The notes below the pieces were generated by a model, which saw only the letters and a list, made by a program, of their open reading frames with translations, was not told the origin of the DNA and searched no databases. A program made the position numbers and the translations under genes. This document shows positions 53,360 through 62,166 of a DNA stretch of 64,000 nucleotides, one piece after another (the stretch's first letter is position 1; each line of letters opens with the position of its first letter). The DNA comes from Gemmatimonadales bacterium (GTDB taxonomy: Bacteria; Gemmatimonadota; Gemmatimonadetes; Longimicrobiales; Gaopeijiaceae), in the NCBI GenBank assembly GCA_007695195.1, contig REEG01000148.1, positions 1 to 64,000 on the forward strand, in the 5' to 3' direction.

Positions 53360-54360
53360 TGGGTCCGGGGAAGGGGCGGAAGGGGCGGGATCCGGGCGTC
53401 CTCGAAGGACAGCGGATCTTCCAGCGGTTCCAGGTGGGTGAGGACGTGGCTACCGGGTACTGCGTCGCGGAGACGGCATTCGATGAGTTCGGCCAGGTCG
53501 TGGCCCCGCTGCACAGTCCACTCTCCGGGAACCAGGACGTGGAGCGAGACGAAGCTTCGTTGACCGGCTCGCCGGGTTCGGATGGCGTGGAATTCGATGC
53601 CGTCCCTCCGGAAGTCGTCCAGAATCCGGTCGATGGTCCCCAGGTCCGTCGCCGGGAGCGCGGCATCCAGGAGTCCGGCGGCGGAGCGTCGCAGCAGGCG
53701 CCACCCCGTCACCAGGATGTGAACGGCCACACCCATGGCCAGGAGGGCATCCAGATGGTTCCATCCGGTAAGCCCCACCAACCCGACCCCAACAATGACG
53801 GCGGCAGAGGTCCACAGGTCGGCCAGGAGATGTTGCCCCCCAGCCTCCAGGGTAATGGAGCCGTGCTTGCGGCCCGCCCGCAGTAGGATCCACGCCACTC
53901 CGCCGTTCAGTACCGACGCCACGACGGCCACGGCGATCCCCGCGGCCACTGCCTCCACCGGCTGAGGCGAAATAAGGCGCGGGACCGACGCCCAGAAGAT
54001 CCCTACCCCTGCCACAAGGATCAGCGCCCCCTCGAATCCGCTGGAGAAGTACTCAGCTTTGCTGTGCCCGAAGACGTGTTCGTCGTCAGGGGGTCGCGAG
54101 GCCCACCAGAGCATGGCCCAGGCCATGAGGGCGCCGGCGAGATTCGCCAGCGACTCCACCGCGTCGGAGAGAAGCCCGATGGATCCGGTGAGATGCCAGG
54201 CCAGGAGTTTCAGGGAGATGACCACCACGGCCACCGCCGCCGCCAGGCCGGCGAAGCGGGTGAGACTCCCGTTCACGACGGGTGCCTCGACCTCCGGCCC
54301 GTCCGGCTGGATTGGATGATGGGTGGATGGAGGGGGCATTCCGGTCTTCCGTCGGCTCAC
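53356..54360 (-). CDS. Cation diffusion facilitator (CDF) family transporter
   Basis: The 334-residue protein has six membrane segments. SIGLLSDAVESLANLAGALM (TM2) includes the HDxxD-like DAVES metal site, DDEHVFGHSKAEYFSSGFEG follows, and GGQHLLADLWTSAAVIVGV (TM5) gives the second site, HLLAD. The C-terminal about 85 residues (HAIRTRRAGQRSFVSLHVLV) form the CDF cytoplasmic domain. CDF proteins export Zn2+, Co2+, Fe2+ or Mn2+ against protons. GTGA overlaps join it to the cupin gene upstream and the unknown gene downstream. Confidence 0.9.
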   Translation of the reverse strand: MSRRKTGMPPPSTHHPIQPDGPEVEAPVVNGSLTRFAGLAAAVAVVVISLKLLAWHLTGSIGLLSDAVESLANLAGALMAWAMLWWASRPPDDEHVFGHSKAEYFSSGFEGALILVAGVGIFWASVPRLISPQPVEAVAAGIAVAVVASVLNGGVAWILLRAGRKHGSITLEAGGQHLLADLWTSAAVIVGVGLVGLTGWNHLDALLAMGVAVHILVTGWRLLRRSAAGLLDAALPATDLGTIDRILDDFRRDGIEFHAIRTRRAGQRSFVSLHVLVPGEWTVQRGHDLAELIECRLRDAVPGSHVLTHLEPLEDPLSFEDARIPPLPPLPRTQ

Positions 54361-54713
54361 TCCAGGAGCTCGATCCGATCCTCGTCGTCAGGTACCACGC
54401 AAAGGAATTCGAAGGGCTCGTCGCCCTCCGACCGGTACCAGTGGGGCACCCCACCGGGGATGTGGACCACGTCGCCGGCCGACACCTGGAAGGTCTGGTC
54501 GCCGATACCGATCCGGGCGCGTCCCCTCAGGACGTACTGCTGGTGCTCCACCAGGTTCGTATGGCGAGGCATTCCCCCACCCGGCTCCATGATGAAGCGG
54601 CGCATGTGGAAGCCGGACCCGGATCCCCGGGAGGTGAGGGTCTGCCGCCGGGTCCCGGAGCCGGCGCCCACCGGCTCTTCGGGGATCTGGGAGTTGGGTC
54701 GGACAGTGGTCAT
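54357..54713 (-). CDS. Small cupin protein
   Basis: From ATG 54713 (GGAGG eight bases upstream) the protein has 118 residues. PGGGMPRHTNLVEHQQYVLRG and AGDVVHIPGGVPHWYRSEGD are the two cupin motifs, with metal ligands His, His and His. Single-domain cupins can be isomerases, dioxygenases or sensors. Heading an operon with two cation transporters, it may bind a metal or a ligand that reports cation stress; that is inference. Confidence 0.82.
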   Translation of the reverse strand: MTTVRPNSQIPEEPVGAGSGTRRQTLTSRGSGSGFHMRRFIMEPGGGMPRHTNLVEHQQYVLRGRARIGIGDQTFQVSAGDVVHIPGGVPHWYRSEGDEPFEFLCVVPDDEDRIELLE

Positions 54714-54815
54714 GGTGCGTCCTCCGGGGTGTGTGTCGTTCCGGGCGGCCGCCTCGCGCATGCTGCGATCAGTCGATGGCGGGGAACGGAAGCTGCACTG
54801 CTCCCCGCCCTTCGG

Positions 54816-56552
54816 TCAACTGATCCGGAGGGAGCGGAGCCGGTTCAGCGCAGCGGCGAATTCGTACCGGCGGAATCGGGAGAGGTCTCCATCGTGGCCG
54901 TGTCCCAGGGCATCGAGACCCTCCTCGTCCAGGATCGCCATGACCCGATCCACCACCTGGGCGACGGTTCCATGGCCATCCACCACCCGGCTCGATGCGA
55001 GGAGGAGGGCCTCGCTCACCGCCCGCGTCTGGGACCACGAGACGAGCTGGTCCACGGCAGCCAGGTCGATGGCCTCGGTGCCAAAGACGATCTCATCGTC
55101 TCCCCGGACCTTCAACTTGATCCGCCCCCGCCGCGAGGTGGGGCGGAGGGATTCGGGGATCGGACGACGGAGCTCTTCATCCAGTGCCCCGGCCAGGGGG
55201 TGCGGAATCTCCCGCAGGCGGCCGGTGGGATGCTCCATGGCCACCGCCCGGGCTCGCTCGGTGACATCGGAGGCACGGTAGTCCCGCATGGCAATAACCG
55301 TGTCGGCCACATCCAGGTAGTCGCCGCTCCCTCCCATCACCAGAACCGACGAGACCCCGAGTTCATCATGCAGCTCACACACGCGATCGATGAACGGAGT
55401 GATGGGCTCACCCTCCCGGGGAACCAGGACCTGCATCCGTCGGTCCCGGATCATGAAGTTGGTGGCCGAGGTGTCCTCATCCATGAGGAGTGCCGAGGCG
55501 CCCACCTCCAGTGCCTCCACCAGGGCGGCTGCCTGGGAGGTGGAACCGGAGGCATCGGAGGTGGAAAAGCGCCGGGTGTCTCGATCCCCGGGGAGGGTGT
55601 CGATGAAGGGGGAGATGTTCACCCCCGCCACGCTTCGCCCGTCCTCGGCCCGGATCTTCACCGCGCCCGGAGCCGTAACCACCCGTTCCCGGCCGTCCCC
55701 GGGGCGATGGTTGTAGACGCCCCGTTCCAGCGCTCGTAGAAGGGTGCTCTTGCCGTGGAACCCTCCGCCCACAATGAGGGTCACGCCATGGGGGATTCCC
55801 ATCCCCGAGACCGGACCGCCATTGGGCGTGGCGAGGGTGGTCCGAAGCGTCTCCGGTGCCCGGAACGGGACCACTGCCGATCCCTCCATGGGACGGTCAT
55901 CGATCCCGGAGCTACGGGGGAGGACGGCGCCATCGGCCACGAAGGCCACGAGTCCCGCGTCGGCGAGTCCGGTCCGGAGAGCCTCGGCGTCCTCATTGGT
56001 TTCGGCGTGGAGGCGGAGGTCACCGGGCTCGAAGGATCGGGCCAAAAGGGAGTTCCGTGCGAGAAGGGGGAGTGCCTCCAGGAGGAGCTCCTCGGCCTGC
56101 CTTCCCTGGATCCGACGCCCACGGGCCGGGAGGCCGACCCGAAATCGGGCTTCCACCCCACCATCGGCCGCGATCCGTACCGCCGTCCCTTCCAGAACCT
56201 CCTGCCCCGGGGCTTCCATCTGGATCTCACCTGAGCGTCCGCTTCCCATCTTGCGAGTGGTCGAAGCAGCCCGTCGGGCGAATTCCCGCGCCAGACGGGC
56301 CTCGACGCCCAGGATCCGGGATGGAGACGACAGGAGATCAGGTGGAAAGTCCACCAGACCGGGGGAGAGGAAGAGCCGGGCACGGCTGGGGGCGGCGAAG
56401 GGATCGCCCTGTACGTGGTCCACCACCAGGGTCATGTCATCCAGCTGCCAGGAGCCCCGAATGTCCTGGTAGGCCTTGTAGCTGCGGCCGTCGATTCGCC
56501 GGAGGATCTCCCGGAGCTGTTCGGCCGGAGCGATGTGGGTGTGTGGGTGCAT
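54816..56552 (-). CDS. Predicted ATPase of the ABC class (MRB1590-like)
   Basis: The 578-residue protein belongs to the ABC-class ATPase family known from trypanosome MRB1590. RIDGRSYKAYQDIRGSW is the diagnostic N-terminal motif. TLIVGGGFHGKSTLLRALER is the Walker A region (GGGFHGKST). FSTSDASGSTSQAAALVEAL serves as the signature, LLMDEDTSATNFMIRD contains Walker B with its catalytic Glu, and VMGGSGDYLDVADTVIAM is the switch region. It has no membrane part. Its bacterial role is unknown; nucleic-acid binding is suspected. Confidence 0.88.
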   Translation of the reverse strand: MHPHTHIAPAEQLREILRRIDGRSYKAYQDIRGSWQLDDMTLVVDHVQGDPFAAPSRARLFLSPGLVDFPPDLLSSPSRILGVEARLAREFARRAASTTRKMGSGRSGEIQMEAPGQEVLEGTAVRIAADGGVEARFRVGLPARGRRIQGRQAEELLLEALPLLARNSLLARSFEPGDLRLHAETNEDAEALRTGLADAGLVAFVADGAVLPRSSGIDDRPMEGSAVVPFRAPETLRTTLATPNGGPVSGMGIPHGVTLIVGGGFHGKSTLLRALERGVYNHRPGDGRERVVTAPGAVKIRAEDGRSVAGVNISPFIDTLPGDRDTRRFSTSDASGSTSQAAALVEALEVGASALLMDEDTSATNFMIRDRRMQVLVPREGEPITPFIDRVCELHDELGVSSVLVMGGSGDYLDVADTVIAMRDYRASDVTERARAVAMEHPTGRLREIPHPLAGALDEELRRPIPESLRPTSRRGRIKLKVRGDDEIVFGTEAIDLAAVDQLVSWSQTRAVSEALLLASSRVVDGHGTVAQVVDRVMAILDEEGLDALGHGHDGDLSRFRRYEFAAALNRLRSLRIS

Positions 56553-56737
56553 GGCGGCAGGTCCGGCGAGATCGGTGGAAGGTGGGGGCGGGCCAACCCT
56601 GACGGTGGGTAGGGTCCGGTTCCACGGGTGGGGTGTCCCCGGAGCAGGGGTGTCCTTGCCAAGGGCCGGTGCCCGATACCACTCTCATCCATTCACCCCC
56701 GCCGGCTCAACCCCCACCTCCTCGATCCCAGTTCCCC

Positions 56738-57721
56738 ATGGACCCCGCTCCGTCTTCCATTCGGCGAGAAGATCCCCTGGCGATCCCACACCGAATTGCC
56801 AGTCTCCTCCCTTCGGCCACTGAGATCGTGTGTGCCCTGGGCCTGGACGATCGCCTTGTCCTCCGCTCCCACGAGTGTGACTACCCGGAGTGGGTCGGGG
56901 AACTCCCCTTCGCCACACAGCCCAGGATCCGGGTCGAGCAGTCAGGCGGGGAGATCGACCGGGATCTCCGGGAGTTGCTCCGCCAGGGACTGTCCATCTA
57001 TGAGGTGGATCCAGGGACCCTGGTCGAGGTCGCACCGGAGTTGATCGTGACCCAGGACCAGTGCCGTGTCTGCGCCGTGCCCCTGGCCACCATCGAGGAG
57101 GCGGCGCGGGACCATCTGGGCGAGGGGGTCCGCATCGTGTCCCTCTCTCCGGGAAGCCTCCACGACGTCCTGGCCGACATGGAGCGGGTGGCCGTGGCCG
57201 CTGGGGTGCCGGCCCGTGGCGTGGCGCTCACGGCCCGGCTCCGGGATGAGATGGCCGAGCTGGAGGCCCGGGTTCGGGAAGTCGGTTCGGTTTCCCCGCG
57301 GCCGGCACCGAGGGTCCTGTTCATCGAGTGGGTGGAGCCCCTCATGGTGGGCGGAAACTGGATTCCCGAACTGGTGGCCATGGCCGGTGGGGAGGCCCTC
57401 CTGGGAGAGGCGGGCCGCCATTCTCCCTTCGTTGAGTGGGACCGGATGAAGGCAAGCGATCCGGATGTCATCGTCGTGGTCCCGTGCGGCTTCCCGCTGG
57501 AGCGAACCCGGGAAGAGGCGGAGGCGCTGAGGAGGCTGCCGGGGTGGGCCGAACTTCGAGCCGTGCGGGAGGGGAGGGTCGCCCTGGCCGATGGCCACCA
57601 CTACTTCAATCGGCCCGGGCCGAGGATCGTGGATTCTCTGCGTATTCTGGTCGAGATGCTCCACCCCGAACTCCGCCCGGCCCGGCCGGAGGGGTGGTGT
57701 TGGATGGCCCCCCTTCCTTGA
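56738..57721 (+). CDS. Cytosolic cobalamin-binding-like protein (BtuF fold)
   Basis: From ATG 56738 the protein has 327 residues and no signal peptide. IASLLPSATEIVCALGLDDR, LVLRSHECDYPEWV, VAPELIVTQDQCRVCAVPL and DVIVVVPCGFPLERTREEAE are typical of the non-exported BtuF-like family, including the Cys-Arg-Val-Cys pair. Periplasmic BtuF feeds the B12 ABC transporter; the cytosolic relatives lack that partner and their role is open. No ribosome site is obvious. It lies 20 bases before the D-aminoacylase gene. Confidence 0.85.
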   Translation: MDPAPSSIRREDPLAIPHRIASLLPSATEIVCALGLDDRLVLRSHECDYPEWVGELPFATQPRIRVEQSGGEIDRDLRELLRQGLSIYEVDPGTLVEVAPELIVTQDQCRVCAVPLATIEEAARDHLGEGVRIVSLSPGSLHDVLADMERVAVAAGVPARGVALTARLRDEMAELEARVREVGSVSPRPAPRVLFIEWVEPLMVGGNWIPELVAMAGGEALLGEAGRHSPFVEWDRMKASDPDVIVVVPCGFPLERTREEAEALRRLPGWAELRAVREGRVALADGHHYFNRPGPRIVDSLRILVEMLHPELRPARPEGWCWMAPLP

Positions 57722-57740
57722 ACCCAGGACCCCTCGGACC

Positions 57741-59426
57741 ATGAACCTCAGGCAAAGGTGGACCGCCGTGATTCCCGGATTCCCCAGTAAGCTCCTCACT
57801 GTGGTTGCCCTTCTTCCCGCCCTTTCCATCGGGGCTTTCGCGTCCGCTCCGGGGAATCCCGAAGGTGGTGAGCGAGGGCTGGAGGATCGGGCTCGTTCGG
57901 CACAGGAGGTGGACCTCATCCTCCGGGGCGGACGGCTCCTGGATGGGAGCGGGAATCCGTGGGTGCTGGCGGATCTGGCCATCCGGGGAGACCGGATCGT
58001 GGGCGTGGGACGGTTGGCCGGTTGGGTGGGTGCCCAGGAGCTGGACGTATCGGGACTGTACGTGGCTCCCGGCTTCATTGATGCCCACTCCCATGCCGGT
58101 GACGGGTTGGCTTCAGAGGACCGGAGCCACGCCGAGCCTCAACTGGCTCAAGGGGTCACCACCCTCTTCGTGAATCCCGACGGGGGTGGGCCGGTGGATC
58201 TGGTGGAGCAGCGAGGGGACCTGCTGGAGCACGGCCTCGGGATCAATGTGGCGCAGCTCGTTCCTCACGGATCGATCCGGGCCCAGGTGATGGGTCTCGA
58301 GGATCGGGCACCCACGGCCGAAGAACTGGAACGAATGCTTACCCTCACCCGGGAAGGGATGGAGGCGGGGGCGTTTGGGCTCTCCACGGGCCCCTTCTAC
58401 GCTCCTGGGAGCTTCGCCGACACGGCTGAGCTGGCGGCGCTGGCCGCCGTCGCCGCCGAATACGGGGGGATCCACACCTCCCACATCCGTGATGAGGGAG
58501 ACTACTCCATCGGCCTGGTGGCGGCGGTGGACGAGGTCATCGAGGTGGCGAGGCAGACGGGCGTCCGGAGCATCGTGACCCATGTGAAGGCGCTGGGTCC
58601 CCGGGTCTGGGGCTACTCAGGCGCCGTGATCCGGCGGGTGGAGCTGGCCCGGGACGAGGGGCTCGAGATCTTCACGGACCAGTATCCCTACAACGCCTCG
58701 GCCACCTCGCTGGCGGCGGCACTTGTGCCCAGGTGGGCGCAGGAGGGGGGCACGGAACGGATGCGGGAGCGCTTCGATGACCCGGCGCTCACCGACAGGC
58801 TCCAGGATGAGATCGGGGAGAACCTGGATCGGCGGGGTGGGGCGGATCGGATCCAGTTCCGGAACCACCCGGAGGATCCGTCCATCGAGGGGCGTACCCT
58901 GGACCATGTGGCCCGGGTCAGGGGGCTGGATCCGGTGGCAGCCACCCTGGACCTGCTCCGGGAGGGTGGTCCCGGGATCGTTTCCTTCAACATGGACGAC
59001 GGGGACATCCACGCCTTCATGCGTCAGCCCTGGAACATGATCGCATCGGACGGCTCCTTCCCCCGGTGGGGCGAAGGGGTGCCGCACCCCCGGTCCTACG
59101 GGGCCTTCCCCCGGGTGATCCGGAAGTACGTCCAGGAGGATGGCGTCCTGACGCTGGAAGACGCCATCCGGAAGATGACCTTCCTCCCGGCATTGGTTCA
59201 CCGCATGGACGACCGGGGCGTTCTCCGGGCCGGGGCCGTAGCCGACGTGGTGGTCTTCGATCTGGATCGGGTGAACGACCGGGCCACCTTCACCGACCCC
59301 CACCAACTCTCGGAAGGAATGGTCCACGTCTTCGTCAACGGTCGCCCGGCCATCCGGGATGGAGGGTTCACCGGCGAGCGCGCGGGACGGGTGCTGACCA
59401 TGGAGAGGGCCGGGTCGGAGGAGTGA
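57741..59426 (+). CDS. Exported N-acyl-D-amino-acid deacylase (amidohydrolase)
   Basis: The 561-residue protein has a signal peptide (to about residue 36) and the D-aminoacylase pattern. DLILRGGRLLDGSGNPWVLA starts the beta sandwich, and APGFIDAHSHAGDG holds the HxH metal site. Further ligands are expected in GGIHTSHIRDEGD and SIVTHVKALGP. MIASDGSFPRWGEGVPHPRS contains the catalytic aspartate, SDG. It hydrolyses N-acyl D-amino acids, with likely periplasmic location. The same family includes dipeptidases, so the exact substrate is open. Confidence 0.9.
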   Translation: MNLRQRWTAVIPGFPSKLLTVVALLPALSIGAFASAPGNPEGGERGLEDRARSAQEVDLILRGGRLLDGSGNPWVLADLAIRGDRIVGVGRLAGWVGAQELDVSGLYVAPGFIDAHSHAGDGLASEDRSHAEPQLAQGVTTLFVNPDGGGPVDLVEQRGDLLEHGLGINVAQLVPHGSIRAQVMGLEDRAPTAEELERMLTLTREGMEAGAFGLSTGPFYAPGSFADTAELAALAAVAAEYGGIHTSHIRDEGDYSIGLVAAVDEVIEVARQTGVRSIVTHVKALGPRVWGYSGAVIRRVELARDEGLEIFTDQYPYNASATSLAAALVPRWAQEGGTERMRERFDDPALTDRLQDEIGENLDRRGGADRIQFRNHPEDPSIEGRTLDHVARVRGLDPVAATLDLLREGGPGIVSFNMDDGDIHAFMRQPWNMIASDGSFPRWGEGVPHPRSYGAFPRVIRKYVQEDGVLTLEDAIRKMTFLPALVHRMDDRGVLRAGAVADVVVFDLDRVNDRATFTDPHQLSEGMVHVFVNGRPAIRDGGFTGERAGRVLTMERAGSEE

Positions 59427-59514
59427 GGGGCCCGGGCACCCCTGGAATCATCGGGGGCTCGTTTCTAGTTTCAAGGTTTTGGTCCCGCACCGGATCCCCA
59501 ACCAGGAGTCGCCG

Positions 59515-60492
59515 ATGAGCTCCGTCCGCCAGTTCATGGACAAGCACTACCGCCACTTCAACGCCCGAGAGGCCGTGGCGGCCGCCCGCGCCTGGGAGGC
59601 CCATCTGGAGGCCGGTGGCAAGATGTTGGTGAGTCTAGCCGGGGCCATGTCCACCGGCGAGTTGGGGATCATCCTGGCCCGAATGATCCGGGAGGGGAAG
59701 GTGCACGCCATCTCCTGCACCGGCGCCAACCTGGAGGAGGATGTCTTCAACCTCCTCGGGCACAACGAGTACGAGGTGGTGCCGAACTGGCGGGCCCTGT
59801 CCGCCGAGGACGAGGTGGCTCTCTATGATCGGGGGATGAACCGGGTCACCGACACCTGCATCCCGGAAGACATCATGCGTCACCTGGAGGCCCGGCTTGT
59901 GGAGCGGTGGAGGAAGGCCTGCGAGGCGGGGGTCCGGAAGTTCCCCTTCGAGTACCTCTACGACATCCTCCGCTCCGGCGAGGTGGACGAGTACTACCAG
60001 ATCGACCCGGCCCATTCCTGGTTGCTGGCGGCGCTGGAGCACGACATCCCGGTCTACTCACCGGGATGGGAGGACTCCACCACCGGCAACATGTTCGCCG
60101 CCAACGTCCTTACCGGGAAGCTGCCCCATCATCAGTGTTGCAAGACGGGTACGGAGCAGTTCGCCCACCTCATCCAGTGGTACCTGGCCAACAACGGCGA
60201 GGATGAGGGGAAGCCGTCGGTGGGCTTCTTCCAGATCGGCGGCGGCATTGCCGGGGATTTTGCCATCTGCGCCGTTCCCAGCATCATCCAGGATATGCAG
60301 CGGGAGACCCCCTTCTGGGGCTACTTCTGCCAGATCACCGACGCCGATGTGTCATACGGTGGATACTCGGGGGCAGTCCCCAACGAGAAGATCACCTGGG
60401 GGAAGCTGTCGGCCGATACGCCCAAATTCCACATCAAGTCCGACGCCAGCATCGTCGCCCCTCTGATCTTCGGATACGTCCTGGGCGATTGA
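59515..60492 (+). CDS. Deoxyhypusine-synthase-like protein
   Basis: ATG 59515 has AGGAG six bases upstream; 325 residues. The protein keeps the NAD-dependent DHS fold. SLAGAMSTGELGIILARMIR, AISCTGANLEEDVFNLLG, DSTTGNMFAANVL, QIGGGIAGDFAIC and the active-site lysine in VPNEKITWGKLSAD are all present. Bacteria lack eIF5A, so deoxyhypusine synthesis is not expected. Relatives act as spermidine-dependent homospermidine synthases. Which amine acceptor is used here is unknown. Confidence 0.9.
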   Translation: MSSVRQFMDKHYRHFNAREAVAAARAWEAHLEAGGKMLVSLAGAMSTGELGIILARMIREGKVHAISCTGANLEEDVFNLLGHNEYEVVPNWRALSAEDEVALYDRGMNRVTDTCIPEDIMRHLEARLVERWRKACEAGVRKFPFEYLYDILRSGEVDEYYQIDPAHSWLLAALEHDIPVYSPGWEDSTTGNMFAANVLTGKLPHHQCCKTGTEQFAHLIQWYLANNGEDEGKPSVGFFQIGGGIAGDFAICAVPSIIQDMQRETPFWGYFCQITDADVSYGGYSGAVPNEKITWGKLSADTPKFHIKSDASIVAPLIFGYVLGD

Positions 60493-60532
60493 CGGACGGC
60501 GAAACTGGAGGGACGGCGTCGGTGGATGCCCT

Positions 60533-62071
60533 TCAGGCGTTGTTCCCGTTGTCGCCCTTGGCAACTCCCAGAATGGCCTCCAGCCTCCGGGCCTGAGCTG
60601 TGGGGATCTCATGGCGAAGGCCGCCCCTTCCCACCATTCCACGGCCCAGGAGTCTGCCCCTGTGGTGAAGAACCACCGGTCCGGGGGGAAGGGTGGGATC
60701 CTGGAGGGCCCCTCCGTCCAGGAGGTGTTCGAGTTCCCGGTCGGAGAGTGAGCGATGGCGGAGACTCGCTTCGGGGTCTCCTGGAGCGGGGAGGTGGGCG
60801 GCGAACCGGCCCAGGAAGTGGTTGGACGGGGTCTCCTTGTCCCCTCCTGCGGACCGGAAGGCACGAAGCCCCAGCGACACCACCCGCCAGCCGCCATGGT
60901 CCTTCCAGCTTCCCACCGGCCACTGGGCCGCCGTCTGCACCCAGATGTTCTCCTTCCGGACCATCCAGCCCAGTCCTTCCAGGGCCTCCGGTGCCAGTCC
61001 GTATTCCACGCGGAGGAGGCGAAGGGCTTCGCGGATCCGGTCCCCGGCCACGGTGGAATCCTCCCCGGGGAAGGCTGCGGGAACCGGTTTCCAGCCACGG
61101 TCCGGGTCCAGGTCAACCTCGGTCCCGCCAGGCGGGCTGGAGAGAGGTGCGGACGGATCCTTCCGGAATCGGGCCATGAACATCCCTCCCGAGTCCAGGT
61201 GATGGGGATAGACCCGCCAGGTCCGGGCCATCTCCGGGGCCAGATCACGATCTTCCCACCGGGTCAGTCCCGGCTGGTGGGGGAGATCGAGATCGATGGC
61301 TTCGAGGGTGACGGGACATGACTCCAGGATCCGCTGCACCACCAACTCATTCTCTTCGGGAGCGAAGGTGCAGGTGGAGTAGACGATGGATCCGCCGGGA
61401 CGGGTCAGTTCGATGCCGCGTTTCAGGAGGGCGGACTGGAGTTCGGTGATGTAGAACTGGAACTCCCGGGTCCGCTCCGGAAGTCGGCCTCCCTGCTTCC
61501 GGTAGTTCCCCTCGGCGGAGCATGGTGCGTCCACCAGGACCCGGTCGAAGCTCACCCCGTGGGGCAACTCCCGCCCATCGGCCGCCACCACCAGGGCATT
61601 GGTACAGCCCAGTCGGAAGAGGTTGCTCATGAGGCCCCGGAGCCGCTTTTCCTTGGGGTCCACCGCCACCAGGGGGCCACGGTCGTCCATGAGTTCGGCC
61701 AGGTGGGCCGTCTTCCCGCCGGGAGCGGCACAGAGGTCCAGGACCCGCTCTCCGGGCCGGGGAGCCAGAGCCAGGGACGGGAGGGCCATGACCGCCTGCT
61801 GCACGTGGAGGAGTCCCAGCCAGTGCTCCATGGTCTGGGCCACGGAGTGGGGGCCTCCGTCTACCCTCAGGTAGTCGGATAGCCCATGCACCGCCGTCAG
61901 GGAGAATCCCTGGCGTTCCAGGCGGCCCATGAGTTCGTCCACCGGCGCCAGCGCCCGCCGGACGCGCAGTGTGGTGGGCTCGGGAGCGTGGTTCGACTCG
62001 AAGAACGCGGGCCAATCGTCGACGATCTCCCGGTAGCGGAGGAGACGGCGTTTCGGGTGGGGATCGGTCAT
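60533..62071 (-). CDS. RsmF/NSUN-type RNA cytosine methyltransferase
   Basis: The 512-residue protein has the NOL1/NOP2/Sun layout. An N-terminal region is followed by LDLCAAPGGKTAHLAELMDD (SAM site), VDAPCSAEGNYRKQ (motif IV cysteine) and IVYSTCTFAPEENE (motif VI nucleophile cysteine). A C-terminal part of about 200 residues includes a PUA-like domain (GPVVLHHRGRLLGRG), as in RsmF and YebU. Members methylate C5 of rRNA cytosines, typically 16S C1407. Acts alone on the minus strand. Confidence 0.9.
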   Translation of the reverse strand: MTDPHPKRRLLRYREIVDDWPAFFESNHAPEPTTLRVRRALAPVDELMGRLERQGFSLTAVHGLSDYLRVDGGPHSVAQTMEHWLGLLHVQQAVMALPSLALAPRPGERVLDLCAAPGGKTAHLAELMDDRGPLVAVDPKEKRLRGLMSNLFRLGCTNALVVAADGRELPHGVSFDRVLVDAPCSAEGNYRKQGGRLPERTREFQFYITELQSALLKRGIELTRPGGSIVYSTCTFAPEENELVVQRILESCPVTLEAIDLDLPHQPGLTRWEDRDLAPEMARTWRVYPHHLDSGGMFMARFRKDPSAPLSSPPGGTEVDLDPDRGWKPVPAAFPGEDSTVAGDRIREALRLLRVEYGLAPEALEGLGWMVRKENIWVQTAAQWPVGSWKDHGGWRVVSLGLRAFRSAGGDKETPSNHFLGRFAAHLPAPGDPEASLRHRSLSDRELEHLLDGGALQDPTLPPGPVVLHHRGRLLGRGMVGRGGLRHEIPTAQARRLEAILGVAKGDNGNNA

Positions 62072-62110
62072 GGGGATCCGCAGAAGTGAATCCGGCGAGA
62101 TGAAAGAAGA

Positions 62111-62138
62111 GGGGCGACCGGGTTGCCCCGGTCGCCCC
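62111..62138. terminator. Terminator hairpin between usp and the rRNA methyltransferase
   Basis: GGGGCGACCGGG (62111-62122) pairs with CCCGGTCGCCCC (62127-62138) around a four-base loop. Read on the minus strand the stem is followed by a T/C-rich tail (TCTTCTTTCA), fitting a terminator for the upstream usp gene. Confidence 0.85.
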
Positions 62139-62166
62139 CCTGAGCCCAGCTCAGCGAGTCGGAGGG

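Noticed and set aside
54282-55739. A 485-codon plus-strand frame
   Set aside because: Antisense to the cupin and ABC-class ATPase genes, which carry the recognisable motifs.
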